Positions 22,161-33,534 of a DNA stretch of 64,000 nt are shown here, in pieces (the stretch's first letter is position 1; every line of letters starts with the position of its first letter). The DNA lies in NCBI GenBank assembly GCA_963965975.1, contig OZ014411.1:22596249-22660248 (forward strand). The letters are read 5' to 3'. Made by a program: the position numbers and the translations under genes. The notes beneath the pieces were generated by a model. That model had not been told where the DNA came from and ran no database searches. It was given only the letters and a program-made list of their open reading frames with translations. Source of the DNA: Xestospongia bergquistia. Its lineage: Eukaryota > Porifera > Demospongiae > Haplosclerida > Petrosiidae.

Positions 22161-22947
22161 ATAAATATAAGTCAAACCATCTGTTAGTTTATGACCATGA
22201 TAAACATTATAATCAAATAAATCAGATATTAATGACTAGTGTGAAGAAACAGAAATGACATAGGCATAATAATGCACTTAAAATAGAATTTTGTCATTTC
22301 AAACTTTGTCCTCGCAACCAGAATCTCGTCAAGTTAATGTAAGCCCAATATTGAGTTACAAAGCCAAAAACTGGTCTAATTTAATATGTGAAAAGCTAAC
22401 TAGAAGCCAAAAAGTACTCTTTGTAGTTAGTATATGTCCAATAACTAAAATTATGATGGAGAGATAGATACTATTTCAACTTAACTAACCGAGTTAGTAT
22501 TCATATATAGGTTAATTGAAGCCATGATTCGACTACTATAACAAAGTGGGTGTAAAAGCAATGTGGTTGTAGATGCAACTAGTTCGCTTCATGCTTATTG
22601 AGTTACACTAGTATTGGCCTTTTAGCAACTTTGAATTGGGCTTACATGATATTGATGTAACTGTAGTAATGAAGACCTTAGTTAAAATGACAACATGTTT
22701 TTTTCAGTGTCACTATAAGTACATTACATTACACTAACAATATTAGTTATAACATTTTGCCACTACGCAGTAGTGAAGCAGTGTAGTGAAAATTTCACTA
22801 CCCATCTAGTAACGTTCACCAAACATGTAGTGAACATCGTAGCAGCGATTAACTATAAAGCTATTATTAACCTTTATCCACAAAATTATTGGGTGGGCGG
22901 ATATTATTAATAACGAATTTTTCACACCTGGATGTACAAGCACATGC

Positions 22948-23631
22948 TAGCTATCCATAGGCGTATCTAGGTCTCTAATAGTACTAGGGCTTATTAATTA
23001 TTCATCATTATTAATTAGTAGTTATTAATAATTATTAACCTTTTTAAACATTTACTCAACTATGTATATGTATATTAACTTCTGGTATTGTGGGTATATC
23101 ACTACCTAAACCCTGTGGACTCTCTAGATCAACACCATCTGTATCTGTATCTGTACAGTACAAGAAAAGTAGAAAGAATAATTTCAAATTACTTTGTTAT
23201 TAGATTTACAGCTAACCATTTTGATCATTTAATCCTCTAATTTCTCTGTCAATTTCTTCATTGCTGTTATTTCCACTGTCTTCTTCCTCACTCTCTGGAA
23301 CATTGTATGCTTTTTCATGGACCTATACCACTACTACTAATAATACTAGAAGTCCAAAAGTCTTTAAGAGTTCTTTTCATATTGGGACTCAGTCTGACTC
23401 AGATCACAGTTCACAAAATGTTCAAAACTCACCCAAAAGAAACTATAAGGCAACAATACAGGTGCTAATTGCTAACTGTGAAGTCATAATTTGGACTGGC
23501 ATGTGTTAGTGGTTAATCTTCGTGTAAAACAATAAATTTATTTTTGAAAAAATGTAATTATTTTGGTCTGAGCAAGTTTACCCAGGCAAAGCCCGTGCTG
23601 GCCTGGGTCTAAATACGCCTATGTAGCTATC
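22948..23631. mobile_element. Non-autonomous hAT-like element, unit 1 copy
   Basis: The 668-bp element (22956-23623) begins cataggcgtatctagg and ends with the near-inverted ctaaatacgcctatg. The 8-bp direct repeat tagctatc flanks it at 22948-22955 and 23624-23631. CATAGGCG ends with an 8-bp duplication fit the hAT superfamily. An 82-codon frame inside (23261-23509) does not begin with ATG and shows no transposase motif. Copies at 44639 and 51669 come from segmental duplication, since their flanks match too. Confidence 0.88.
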
Positions 23632-23639
23632 TATGTTTT

Positions 23640-24720
23640 GAAAAAAGAGTTTTTTGGAATGTTTTTAAAGCTCCTTACATCAGACTATATTCTAATTAAT
23701 TGGCCATACCTATCCAATAGAGTAATATAAAATTACATAATGTTGATAAAATAGAGTCACAGTTATAATAATTATTCTGTCTAACCATCTCACTCAAGCT
23801 GGCAAATAGTACATTTTTGGCATAAGTGTTTAAAATCATGGAGAAAGTCTTCAATCAACATATTCAGTTCAGTCTCTACTGGTAATAGTGGAATAAACTT
23901 CACCTAAAATGTTAAAATGTGCCAAGTAATTTTTCCAATAAGTATTTTCTTCTTCAACTAAATAACCAATCAAAAGTGGCAGAAATCTTCCAAGGCACAA
24001 CATCCAACTGGCTATATGTAGTTTAAAATGTAAATTGATATTAAATTTGAACAGTTTACAGTTTACAAGTATACCAGATTGCTTCAGATGTTCATTCATC
24101 AAATGCATGGTGCTACTTGGAGTTAGACTATTGTAAATGTCTGTACCATAAAAGAATGAATCAATACAACTGTTGAGCTTTTGTAATGTAAACTGTTTTT
24201 CATTTAGAATATACTGAATGATTAGGAGTCAAATTGCCAATTCCAAAGTGCCTACAATTATTAAATAGCATATAAAACTATCCTCTAACACATATACAAG
24301 ACATCAATAGCATACCTTCAAGGATATTGTGCATTATATCTGGAACAAGGCCACTAACCACATGAAAGTAATCTAGACTATTCAATATGGAGCTTCTAAC
24401 AACCCCAAATTGTACATATATGTATTAATGAGTATGTGTTTTGCATATGGTCCCTGGCCATCCAGAGATAGACAGGCTGGCGGTAATGTCTGATTCATTC
24501 TTAGATATAATCCCTTCAAACCCTTTCCTTAAACTGAGAAGACTATGTGACCGAGTAATAGACAAAGTAGTAATATATTGAGGCAAGTGCCTAAGTGGTG
24601 GCACCAAGCAGGACAGTCTGAAAACCAGAAATGTGGGTTAGAAAATCTTTTATGACATCCCAACTCTTCCTACTCTGTTCTTCCTGTATCTAAATATACT
24701 GAGGTATCATGAGTGTTAGT
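23640..24720 (-). other. Conserved block with decayed minus-strand frame, unidentified
   Basis: This block recurs in four units (also 33535-34610, 45310-46400 and 52340-53420). On the minus strand it keeps a short readable frame with HLMNEHLKQSG, NCKLFKFNINLHFKLHI and EEENTYWKNYLAHFNI. The longest version is 34166-33786 (126 codons). Stops and frameshifts break it elsewhere. It looks like an eroded protein-coding piece, perhaps transposase-derived, but I do not recognise the family. Confidence 0.4.
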
Positions 24721-26260
24721 CAGACTGCCTTTATTTTAACTAATATTTTTTTAACAGTTTATAAATAGTCCATAATATTAACATTACTAATAACTACAAG
24801 TAATAAGTATACTACATAAAACTGTTTTATCTACTGAACTATTAATGAGTGTCTAGAGACTACTTATGTATTGATCTGAAGTACCAGCTATTAGTAATAT
24901 TAGTGATACTTGAAAGCAACTTGCTAAATTTAATACTAGTTGAATTAATAGTACTTAGTATAATCATTCATGTTTTGGCTAATACATTGTGTCAACTAGT
25001 TGCTGTGTTTTTAATAATTTTTATCTATCCTAGTAATTAAACTAGTAATCACCACAAGATTCATGCTTCATTAACCAGTAGTATGTACCGAAATTCTTTG
25101 TTAGTGCTATTTTTATCTTCTTTTTTAAGATATTAGGTCACTATTATTCATACTTTAAATATCTGATTGGTATAAACCTACATATGCTAAAGCACTTCGT
25201 TCAATTATAGCATGTCATAATATAAGCTTAGCATAAATAAGCTTTGAAAAGTGTACTAATTCAATTAAAAGAGTGAACACACTTTTATATAAAGTCTACA
25301 TTCAATTAAAGGAGTGATGTTCACTGTAAAATTCATATTTACTTCAACAGAATGAACATTAAGATCACTTCTTTTGTAGTTGTGATAATTATGAATATGG
25401 TAATAATACATGAATATTTATGTATCCAGAATATTCCAGATGAGCACATGTATGTATTGTATGAGCACGTTTTGAGTATAGTTATTTGTGAGTTTTGTAC
25501 AAGTTGACTCTCTCTCTTTATTCTTTGTATTTATTGTTATATGTTGAACCTATCTCGTCCAGGTTACAACAGTAGTGATATGCTTGTAAATATGTATGCT
25601 AACAAGGAGTGTATGTATGCTGAAAAATCACATATGGACAATTACTAACCAAATCAAAATCACACATTATGAGATATGCCTAAGAAATATTCTAATGTCA
25701 TATATTCATTTCCATAGTACATAGCTATGATATATAATCAAACAGTACACGATAATATGTATGCAACAAGTAATATTTGAAGTGTTTGAAGTAGTATTTA
25801 TTGAATTAAATTAACAAAGGAAGAACTATTTCAATGCATGCAATATGTGCAAAACATTCATCATTAGAATTATGAATGATTGCTTTTTGTGTACACTTAT
25901 TAGCTTGACTGTTGGTCAGTTATAGATAATTCATTGAAATATCAGTCATCTCTTACTCATAGTTTCAATTATTGGACAATGAACAAGAATCAGCTTTACT
26001 TTAATTATGTGAATAACTTATTGTTTCATTATGTTATAATTATTGTAACCAAACTTACACAATGTACATACCAGCAAACGAACTCACTGTAAAATTGTTT
26101 GGTTAAATTAAACAATCTGTGAATGGTTATTTATGTCACATATAATACATGATCAGATACTGAGAAGTAGTAAATACCATAATGAAAAGTGCAGTTTTTT
26201 TTTTTTTTTACCAGTAATGGCCCTTCCCCTACGCTATTAAGGGGTGGTGATATGAAACCG
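24721..26260. other. Upstream region of EF-hand gene copy 1, no gene
   Basis: About 1.5 kb conserved in all four units (34610-35940, 46400-47745, 53420-54750). A leucine-rich 63-codon frame at 24849 recurs at 46527 and 53545, but unit 2 breaks it and it does not begin with ATG, so I treat it as non-coding. The strip nearest the gene (after about 25220) is the best conserved and may contain enhancer or promoter elements. Confidence 0.45.
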
Positions 26261-26267
26261 TATAAAA
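26261..26267 (+). promoter_or_regulatory. TATA box of EF-hand copy 1
   Basis: tataaaa, 161 bp before the ATG at 26422. It is preserved in all units (35942, 47746, 58434), always followed by tcttctacgtta and a cagcgctcaataatttt segment. Confidence 0.6.
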
Positions 26268-26421
26268 TCTTCTACGTTAAAGACAGCGCGAGAATGGTAC
26301 TATGATACTAGCGCGAGAATGGTTTAAAGACAGCGCTCAATAATTTTGGAATCTAATTAATGTTTATAATATGTATATATTGCTAGTAGGAGTTTGGTCA
26401 CTTCAATCGACGTAGCTCGTG

Positions 26422-26982
26422 ATGGCAAGACGTCTCATTACTCTGGTTTCTTCTTCTTCTCTGCCAAGCTTCCTGCGGGGCACACAAATCAGAATGACTG
26501 CATCCTTCACAGATAATCCTGCCTGGATTAATAAAATGAAAATGCGTTTTGCCTTACTGGATGTAGATAAGAATGGCGTCATCAACCAGGACGATATAGC
26601 TCTCGTTGCTAAAAACATAGCAACCTATCGAAGAGAAGGCGAAGGTGCTGAAAAAAACTACTTCAAGGTATTAAATGCTATAAATACAGTCGAGTTACCG
26701 GAAATTGACGAAGAAACGTTTGTACAAGAAATGAAAAAGTTTGTCTCCCAGCCAGACGCAAAAGAACGAGTGAAAAAATTGGCTGATATGATTTTTAGTG
26801 TCGTTGATTCTAATAATGATGGAGTTATTTCTTATAACGAATTCTGTCAGTTTTGTAAAGCATTGAATGCCAATCAGTAGTTAATGTACACACTTTTTAA
26901 ACAAGCTGACACCAACAAGGATGACGTCATTGATCGTTTGGAATCACAAGAAAGTTTTGTCAAGTATTTTTTCTCAACCTAA
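26422..26982 (+). pseudogene. Four-EF-hand protein gene copy 1, broken by stop
   Basis: Homologous over all 561 bp to the intact genes at 36074, 47878 and 58585. A GAG to TAG change at 26878-26880 (right after ALNANQ) cuts off EF-hand 4. The next bases also differ (ttaatgtacac for ttaattgacac). The truncated 152-residue product would keep EF1 and EF3. The promoter region contains an extra repeat of the gcgcgagaatggt segment. It is either a recent pseudogene or a three-hand variant; the damage after the stop favours a pseudogene. Confidence 0.8.
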
Positions 26983-27095
26983 CTCATATCAATTTGCACT
27001 GTATTAGATTAGTTGATAGTAATTCTAAACTTTAATTTGTCCTTAATTCATAAAATGTAAACCATTTAACGTTTTAATAGAACTAACTTTAGCTA

Positions 27096-27310
27096 ATTTT
27101 TGGTTTCATTGATCATTTGAAAACACAAGAAACTATGCCAAGTACCTTTTCTCAACATAACATATATAATTTGTACTGTACTAGAATAACTGGTAACAAT
27201 GTTAGTAGCATAGTAATTGTGCTCTTAATTTGTAAACTATAAATATTTAACTTGTCAACCTCACTGTATAATTTGACTTGGCATTCTATGCTATGTACTT
27301 TAATTCACCA
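27096..27310 (+). pseudogene. Relic of a second EF-hand gene 3' end
   Basis: About 115 bp past the gene end, the sequence again reads cattgatcatttg, tgccaagtacc, tttctcaaca and then a 3' flank matching that of the half-genes (compare 21673-21860). The same relic follows each full gene, at about 36760-36960, 48561-48760 and 59270-59470. The ancestral unit therefore probably held two EF-hand genes in tandem. Confidence 0.75.
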
Positions 27311-27408
27311 TTAAAAGAGACTGATTGTTTTAGATACTTATTGTATAGTCACTTTGGTTGGATTCATCCCAATCCTATACATTGAAAATTATTATCAACA
27401 TATACTAT

Positions 27409-27790
27409 TATTTTACTACAGTATATAATACACTATTACTTATCACTATGGAACAGACTAGTTTGTGTATTACAGCTACCCAAAAGGACCTGTTTTTGTG
27501 ATTTCCTACTATAAATCACACAGTGACAGACCTTACACATCCAAGTTAACACTACCACAAAATAATTATAGAAGCCCCTCACAGACTATATATACTATTT
27601 TACTACAGTATATAATTAATGTACTATTACTTATCACTACAGAACAGCCTAGTTTGTGTATTACAGCTACCCAAAAGTACTATGTAGAGATTTCCTACTG
27701 TAAATTGCACAGTGACAGACCTTACACATCCAAGTTAACACTACCACAAAATAATTATAGACTGCCCTTTCAGACTATAGACAAGAACAG
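27409..27790. repeat. Two-copy tandem duplication, period about 191 bp
   Basis: The segment starting tattttactacagtatataat and including gtttgtgtattacagctaccc occurs twice, 191 bp apart. Other units have a single copy. Confidence 0.85.
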
Positions 27791-27884
27791 ATTACATAGT
27801 AACAGGTCTTATATAAACAGTGGTACAGCAAAGGCAGAATACCCACGACCAGAACTTGTGATCAGACATGTCAGACCATGCATG

Positions 27885-29170
27885 GCCTGAAATAAGGTGC
27901 ACGCTCAGTACTGAGGATGCTCAAACCACCTTATTAGATAACATTTATATCCTGCACACTACACGCTAGAGGAAAGGAACAGCTAGAATTACTGAGTGGG
28001 CGTCAGGCCATGGAGTGGTTGCAATTGAACGCACATTATAGTTGTTCTTCGTGAGTTTATCTCTTTGTTATTGAATTATCTTTTATAATTGTCTCTTCTA
28101 GTCAACTACATATATTACATTGGCGATGACAATGCCTATTAAATCCAAGAGACAATAATCTCGACGCTGATGGGGGAGGATAGGGGGTACAGAATGCACT
28201 CTATGAGTCCGCGCATTCTGTTAAAGCAGAAACGTTTAACTTCTAGCATAGAGAACAGAAGATGGCAAATCAGAGGAAGAGTTCAAGTCAGAATTATAAT
28301 AAACGTTCGTTTGGATCTGAGCTTACCGTAAGCGTGATAATGCGCTCAGATAGATTTGCTTGTGGATTTAGAAGTACGGCAGCTCTGAGACTTCAAATTT
28401 TACTGGAGTTGTTGAGATTGCCAGTAATAATTCAAAGGTGGAAAGTCAGGAATGAACAGTTTGAGTGACTCAGATAAAAGCTCTAGCATTAAGGAGTAAC
28501 TCCTAATGAATAATAATCTTTTTTCATTGTGGAAAAGACAACCACACTTCAATCAATGTCATTAGAAGGGCACAATGTATTTTAACTGTGGCAAAAGAGA
28601 TTAAATTAAGCCAATCTGTTGATATCATAGGTGAACTCTCTGTATGGGGCAACATTCTCACACTCGGTTCTCTAAGAAAAATTACTCGTATGAACAAACA
28701 AGCTCTGGGGAAGATAACGTGAAAAAAAGCAAAAAAGAATAAATGTAAATGTCTATGATGAAGCAGAAGATATGTTAAAAGATAATTTAAACACTAAAAA
28801 TAAGAATTATTGATGTTTAAACTTCACAGTGGAACTTCACCTATTTCATAGTTACAATCAAAAATATAAAAGCATGATAACCAGCCATCTCAATAAATGG
28901 AATAGTACAGAAACAGTTTCCCGAGTTACATTTAAAGAAATCCAATATTGTTCTCAAAATGTACAATGCTGAATATGTTAGATAGTTGTTAGGGAATTGT
29001 TAGATGTAGTTGATGTATATGACAACAAAAACATACTCTTTTCTTTAAAGCTCACAATTATTGCTGTTTTATCATCTTTAGGAAGACTTGTGATGAACTG
29101 GTTACTCCATATAGAAGTAGTAGAAACATTAAACCACTTCATTTGAAAGAGCCACTTCAAAATGAAGGGA
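27885..29170 (+). mobile_element. Decayed Ty3/gypsy-like LTR element piece, unit 1
   Basis: An LTR-like stretch ends tatattaca at 28119 and is followed by TGGCGATGAC at 28121, a good primer-binding-site position. A small frame from 28263 (MANQRKSSSQ) may be gag. At about 28577-28620 a zinc-knuckle relic reads FNCGKRD, stop, IKPIC (His codon lost). At about 28750-29150 a protease relic reads FPELHLKKSNIVLKMYNAE and later SLGRLVMNWLLHIEV, where an intact protease has LLGR.WL..I. The catalytic D-T/S-G box is destroyed. Reverse transcriptase and a 3' LTR are not recognised. The piece is shared by the other units and was duplicated with them. Confidence 0.6.
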
Positions 29171-30330
29171 TTTCATTTACTAGGAGAAATGCTATTGCAT
29201 GGAGACTTGGTAGCCAAGTTGGACCTTTAGGAAGCTTATTTTGATATACATTTATGCCTTTCATCATGATTCTCAAGGCCTAATGAACTCCATGCAGAAA
29301 GGGAAGATTAAGATAGAGCAATGACCTCTTTAGTGGGAAAAGAAATTGTGACAAACTGTTAGACACCCTTGAATTACACCCTTCAGGAGAAGATCTGAAA
29401 GCTCCTTTATTTAGTCATTGCATGCCTTTTGCAAGTGTCAGTAAATTAGCTAGAAAGGGTCCTCTGATTCATTGTGACAGCTGCCCTTGTTGTAGGACTA
29501 ACCCACTTCTCAGTTTTTGAGGGGAAAACCTCCATTAAACAGGGCCTTGATTGATATGATCAAGATGATACTCCTTTAAGAGGTTATATAGATTAGACTG
29601 TACCTGACTCTATTCGTGATAGAACTCCTGTTGGTCTTCACAATGAGAGTTCCAGATATGGACCTAAACAGGAAGCCTGACATCATAATATGTCTGGCAA
29701 GGTCTTGACTTGACACTGACCTGAGATGACATGACCAAACCAAGAGGGGTCTCCTCATTCTTCATCATGCATCCATCTCATAGTTGCTCTTAAAGGAGAA
29801 CACTGACAGTTAAGTATATGTTATTCTAATAACAGAAATGTCATTGATATCAGTGACTAGAGGTCTACCAGAAGATTTGAATAGATGAGCCTGGATCATG
29901 ATTGTAGAGCAAATGAAATTATATGAGACACTACTGCACATGTGTGGATCTTAAATTGTAAATATTTGTGAAGTTGTACTTCAAATTGTTGCGGTTGTAT
30001 TTAAAATGAAGTTTTATAAATTGATATGAATTTGAACCCTCTGTTGCATAAGTAATTTCCATTGTTTTGACAATTAACTACACTGCTGTCATTTAGTAAA
30101 GACAATACTCTGAATGTTTATAACTTTACAACATCTCATTCTGTATTATCTGCAATTTAAAATGACTATGGATTGATTAAATCAACCAATCGATAGTGAT
30201 CATGATTTATGCTCTATACAAGTAATAATAAACATCATTTACTGACATCATCTTGAAGGCTATATAGTATAATTGATTCAAGTTAAGTAAGTAGAAAAAC
30301 ACATTCAAATTTATCTGAGCCAAGAGAACT
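29171..30330. repeat. Tail of duplication unit 1, no gene recognised
   Basis: Matches 38215-39420 (unit 2) and 62360-64000 (last unit). Short minus-strand frames exist but are broken in other copies. Unit 1 lacks about 350 bp after gctagaaaggg that units 2 and the last one keep. Confidence 0.6.
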
Positions 30331-30704
30331 TCTTCAAATCTAGGAAGTGTCTAGTTTAGTTGCTATTTGCCAATTACAAGACAGTGTTAGAGGACCACTT
30401 CAAAAGAAAACAGTTAATTGTTAAAGATAAAAAAGTAAGTTGCAACAAAAAATGGAAAATAGGCAATATGAACTGGAGGAGCTTTTTAAGTACTTAATTT
30501 GTTAACTTCTTTGTTGTTAGTTAAATCACATTGTTGAATATAGTTTCATTTTAAGGCTTTTAATTGATGCTTTAGGACATTAACATTTTGGGGGTGACAT
30601 TTAAAAGAGCTGACACTATAGGAGTTGACATACACTACGCCCGTCAATTAAGAAATGGGCGCGGCATTATTATTAACGCGTGTGGGCGTGTGCCTAATAA
30701 AAGA
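30331..30704. other. Intergenic region before the Death-domain gene
   Basis: No gene seen. A local rise in GC at 30635-30695 (gggcgcggc, acgcgtgtgggcg) may mark the promoter or first exon edge. Confidence 0.45.
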
Positions 30705-32935
30705 ATGGCTACAAGAAACCTGAGGAACTTCTAGAAGAGAAACCTACTCTTGATGAATTATGCGAACATATTCTTATTAGTGGCAAATGGTACCAATTGG
30801 GAGTCTTGCTGAAACTGAGTGCTAAGAAATTGGAAGTTATTCACAAGCTACCAGATGACTCCACATATAAAACAACAAAAATGTTTGAATTATATTTGGA
30901 TACTACCCCTAATGCTACAAGAAAACAAGTGATAGATGCTTTAAGGAAGAGTGTCATTGAAGAAATTACTGTTGCCAATGCATATGAACAGACCTTAAGA
31001 AAATCGTGTAGTCTTTCTAATATGGGGAGAAATTTTCATATGTACTTCTTTCTAGTTGTGAATGTTATGTTGCTAGTTTGTGTATTGTTTTCATTATAGG
31101 ACTGGATTCACAGTCTCTGGCTACTGATACAAGTTCTATACTTAAAGCCAATATGCAGATACTATCACAGCATATGATCAATCCTGTGAAAGTGTCCCAG
31201 TTCTTATTTAGTGAGAGATGTATCACTGAAGCAACTCTTGATAAGATGGAGACAATGGAAGATATTGTGGATGAAAAGAAGATGACTCTGTTGTCTGCTA
31301 TAAATATAGCAGTATCTTCGGATCACAAGAAATTAAAAGCATTTGCTTCAGTATCGTCCAAGTTTGAAGAGATGAAAATGCTATCAGAGAGAATTATCAC
31401 TGAATATGGTAAGAGGTTTGTGGCACAGTAATGTGTAGATAATGTTGTTTGTTGCTAGGTCGAAAGTTTCCAGAAGATCAAATAATAACAGTTGATGTTC
31501 AAGTTGTTACAACAACAAGTTATAGTAGTCATGAAGATCATGCTAGTGACATTTTACATTGTCATTATGGTACTCTTTCTCAGTCTCTTCAATATTCTAT
31601 TAGGGTAGCAGAGCTACTTTGTGGAGAGAGAGTCATATCAGAAACAACACTGTCTGTTGTAAAGAATAAACAACGATCTCAGTCGGAAGAAAAGGCAATA
31701 ATAATTTTGTTACATGCTGTACGTCATGCTGACTACAGCAATCTAGCAATATTTGCTAGTGTACTATTAAAGTTTACTAGCAATGTACCATGTGCTAAGG
31801 CTATCTTGAAGGACTGTGGTAAGTATATTATGGTTTCTGTATATCTCAATAAATAATATTATATAGAGAAATTATTACCTAAAGATGCTGCTATAGAAAT
31901 GAAGGCTAATGTTATTGGAGTTGGTGAAGATAGTAATAATATAAGCTAGACTGATCTTCATTAATTCTAATAATAGGTAGTTCATTGATCACCATGTCCA
32001 CATCAATTAATAGTGGCTCAAGTCAAGGTGAGTTTTAATAACAATACAGTTTGAATAGTATAAATTATTGTAGAGGAATCTTCTTTAAAAAGAGGTCTCC
32101 CAATTCCTCGAAAGTTAGACTTGGTCTTTGGGTCTATTCGAAAAAGGTTTGCCATAACCTTTAGCAAAATTCGTGAAGCAATCAATGAGAGTGCTCCTCC
32201 TTTGGAAAAGTTAAAACGATTTCTTGCAGATGGTTATTCTCACCTTAAATCTCAGATAGCTCTTTCTAACTCCATTGATGACATTCTAGATGTTGTTAAC
32301 GACCATTGTACACTGATTAATATCAATTGTCTGGAAGGTGTTTTAGAACGATTTGATATCAAAGAAGCAGAGACACACATACAAGCATACAAAAATGTTG
32401 TTCAGTTATTTTGTGAAAAAACCAAAGCTTCTCTTTGCCTAGATGAGATTTTCAAAGTGACTAAAACTCCTTCTCTTCTTCAATGTGAGACAGCTGTCTT
32501 TGTCTTAGACTGGGATCCTACCGGTTACACCTTGCAAGATATACGAGATATTATTGCTGAATCAGTTGAAGGAAATGTGGAGATTCGTGATTTAAGAGAG
32601 GGCAAGTCCATCATTATCACCTGTTTTTTTCCACTTAGTCTTACAAGAGTACTTATTGCCAAGGCTCAGGAGACTCTTGAATCAATAAAGAAGAAAGGAT
32701 TAATTCAGCTAACAATTGGTGATTATGCCATTTATGATCATAGAAGAGACAAGGTAAGAAATCTAGTTGAGTAGTATTAAGGAACAATTATTACATGTCT
32801 TTTCTTTTGATACATAGGAGATTATAGCTATTGTAGAAAAGAAGACAAAGGAGTTCCAAAGTAGACTGGAAGTGCAATATACCATCACTAAAAAGATGAC
32901 TCTGCAATTGTCATCTATTTTCAGACAAAATGAAG
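30705..32935 (+). CDS. Death-domain protein with CARD-like repeats
   Basis: A multi-exon gene. Exon 1 (about 30705-31015) encodes TLDELCEHILISGKWYQLG and ALRKSVIEEITVANAYEQTL, a Death domain of the type abundant in sponges. Later exons: 31100-31408, 31459-31818, 31867-31923, 31977-32027, 32074-32753 and 32818-32935. The second and third are related repeats (QILSQHM, FSERCITEATLDKM, LLSAINIAVSS; then QYSIRVAELLCGERVISETTL) that look like degenerate helical CARD-type modules. Exon 6 gives a long region ending TGYTLQDIRDIIAES and LTIGDYAIYDHRRDK, which I do not recognise. Two oddities: the ATG at 30705 is one base out of frame with the Death domain, and the exon 1 donor is unclear. A role in apoptotic or innate immune signalling is inferred from the domain. 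The 3' end is uncertain because the last donor at 32936 has no visible partner exon. Confidence 0.72.
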
Positions 32936-33534
32936 GTATGTTGTACTGTTTATATGATACCGTAAACATATGGATTTTCATGGTTTATAAATTTTCTGTT
33001 TTTTTGACATTTATTGCTTTGGCATCCTAAAATTAAACCTTAAAACTAAAACCATAAAAAATGCTTACACTAAGATATTTTCCTTAGTACATGTCTCACC
33101 AAGACATTGTTCTTTGTAACAGATAAACAGATCATGCCTGTTGCTTAGCTTTCCTTTATAGCAGCATCCCCGATCTTTTTAGCCTTGTACTGTGGATAGA
33201 TACAAAAGTTACCATCTTGACCTCACCATGTGGCTACGTGTGAATTTCACCACATCCTGCAATTAAGTGACATTAAAATAATACTTATAGAAATTTTATA
33301 ATAAGCAAACATTATTCAAATCACAAAAAATTAACTTTAAATAAGGTCATCTCAGTTTCAATGGATTTAACCCAAGAAAAATGTTTGTTTTAACTAATCT
33401 TTTTTGCAGTGCAAAATATTCCAACTACTGAGCTTCTGTTGTTGAAACTATGCATCTCACATCCTGTGTGACTAAAAGATGGGAAAGGTACATAGTAATG
33501 TCCAGCATTTGGTAACACATGTAGTGTTGATGTC
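32936..33534. other. No gene; end of Death-domain gene unclear
   Basis: The last recognised exon ends with a gtatg donor. No following exon is visible before duplication unit 2 starts at about 33535. The gene may be truncated by that unit. Confidence 0.45.

Noticed and set aside
23261-23509. 82-codon frame repeated at 44937 and 51968
   Set aside because: Lies inside the hAT-like element, does not begin with ATG, and has no transposase motif; conserved only because units were duplicated.
24849-25040. 63-codon hydrophobic frame repeated at 46527 and 53545
   Set aside because: Broken in unit 2, does not begin with ATG, and AT-rich Leu/Ile content is expected by chance.
26403-26618. 71-codon minus-strand frame antisense to each EF-hand gene
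   Set aside because: Shadow of the strongly supported plus-strand coding sequence.
28978-29758. Two minus-strand 60-codon frames
   Set aside because: The first is antisense to the gypsy protease relic; the second is broken in the other units.
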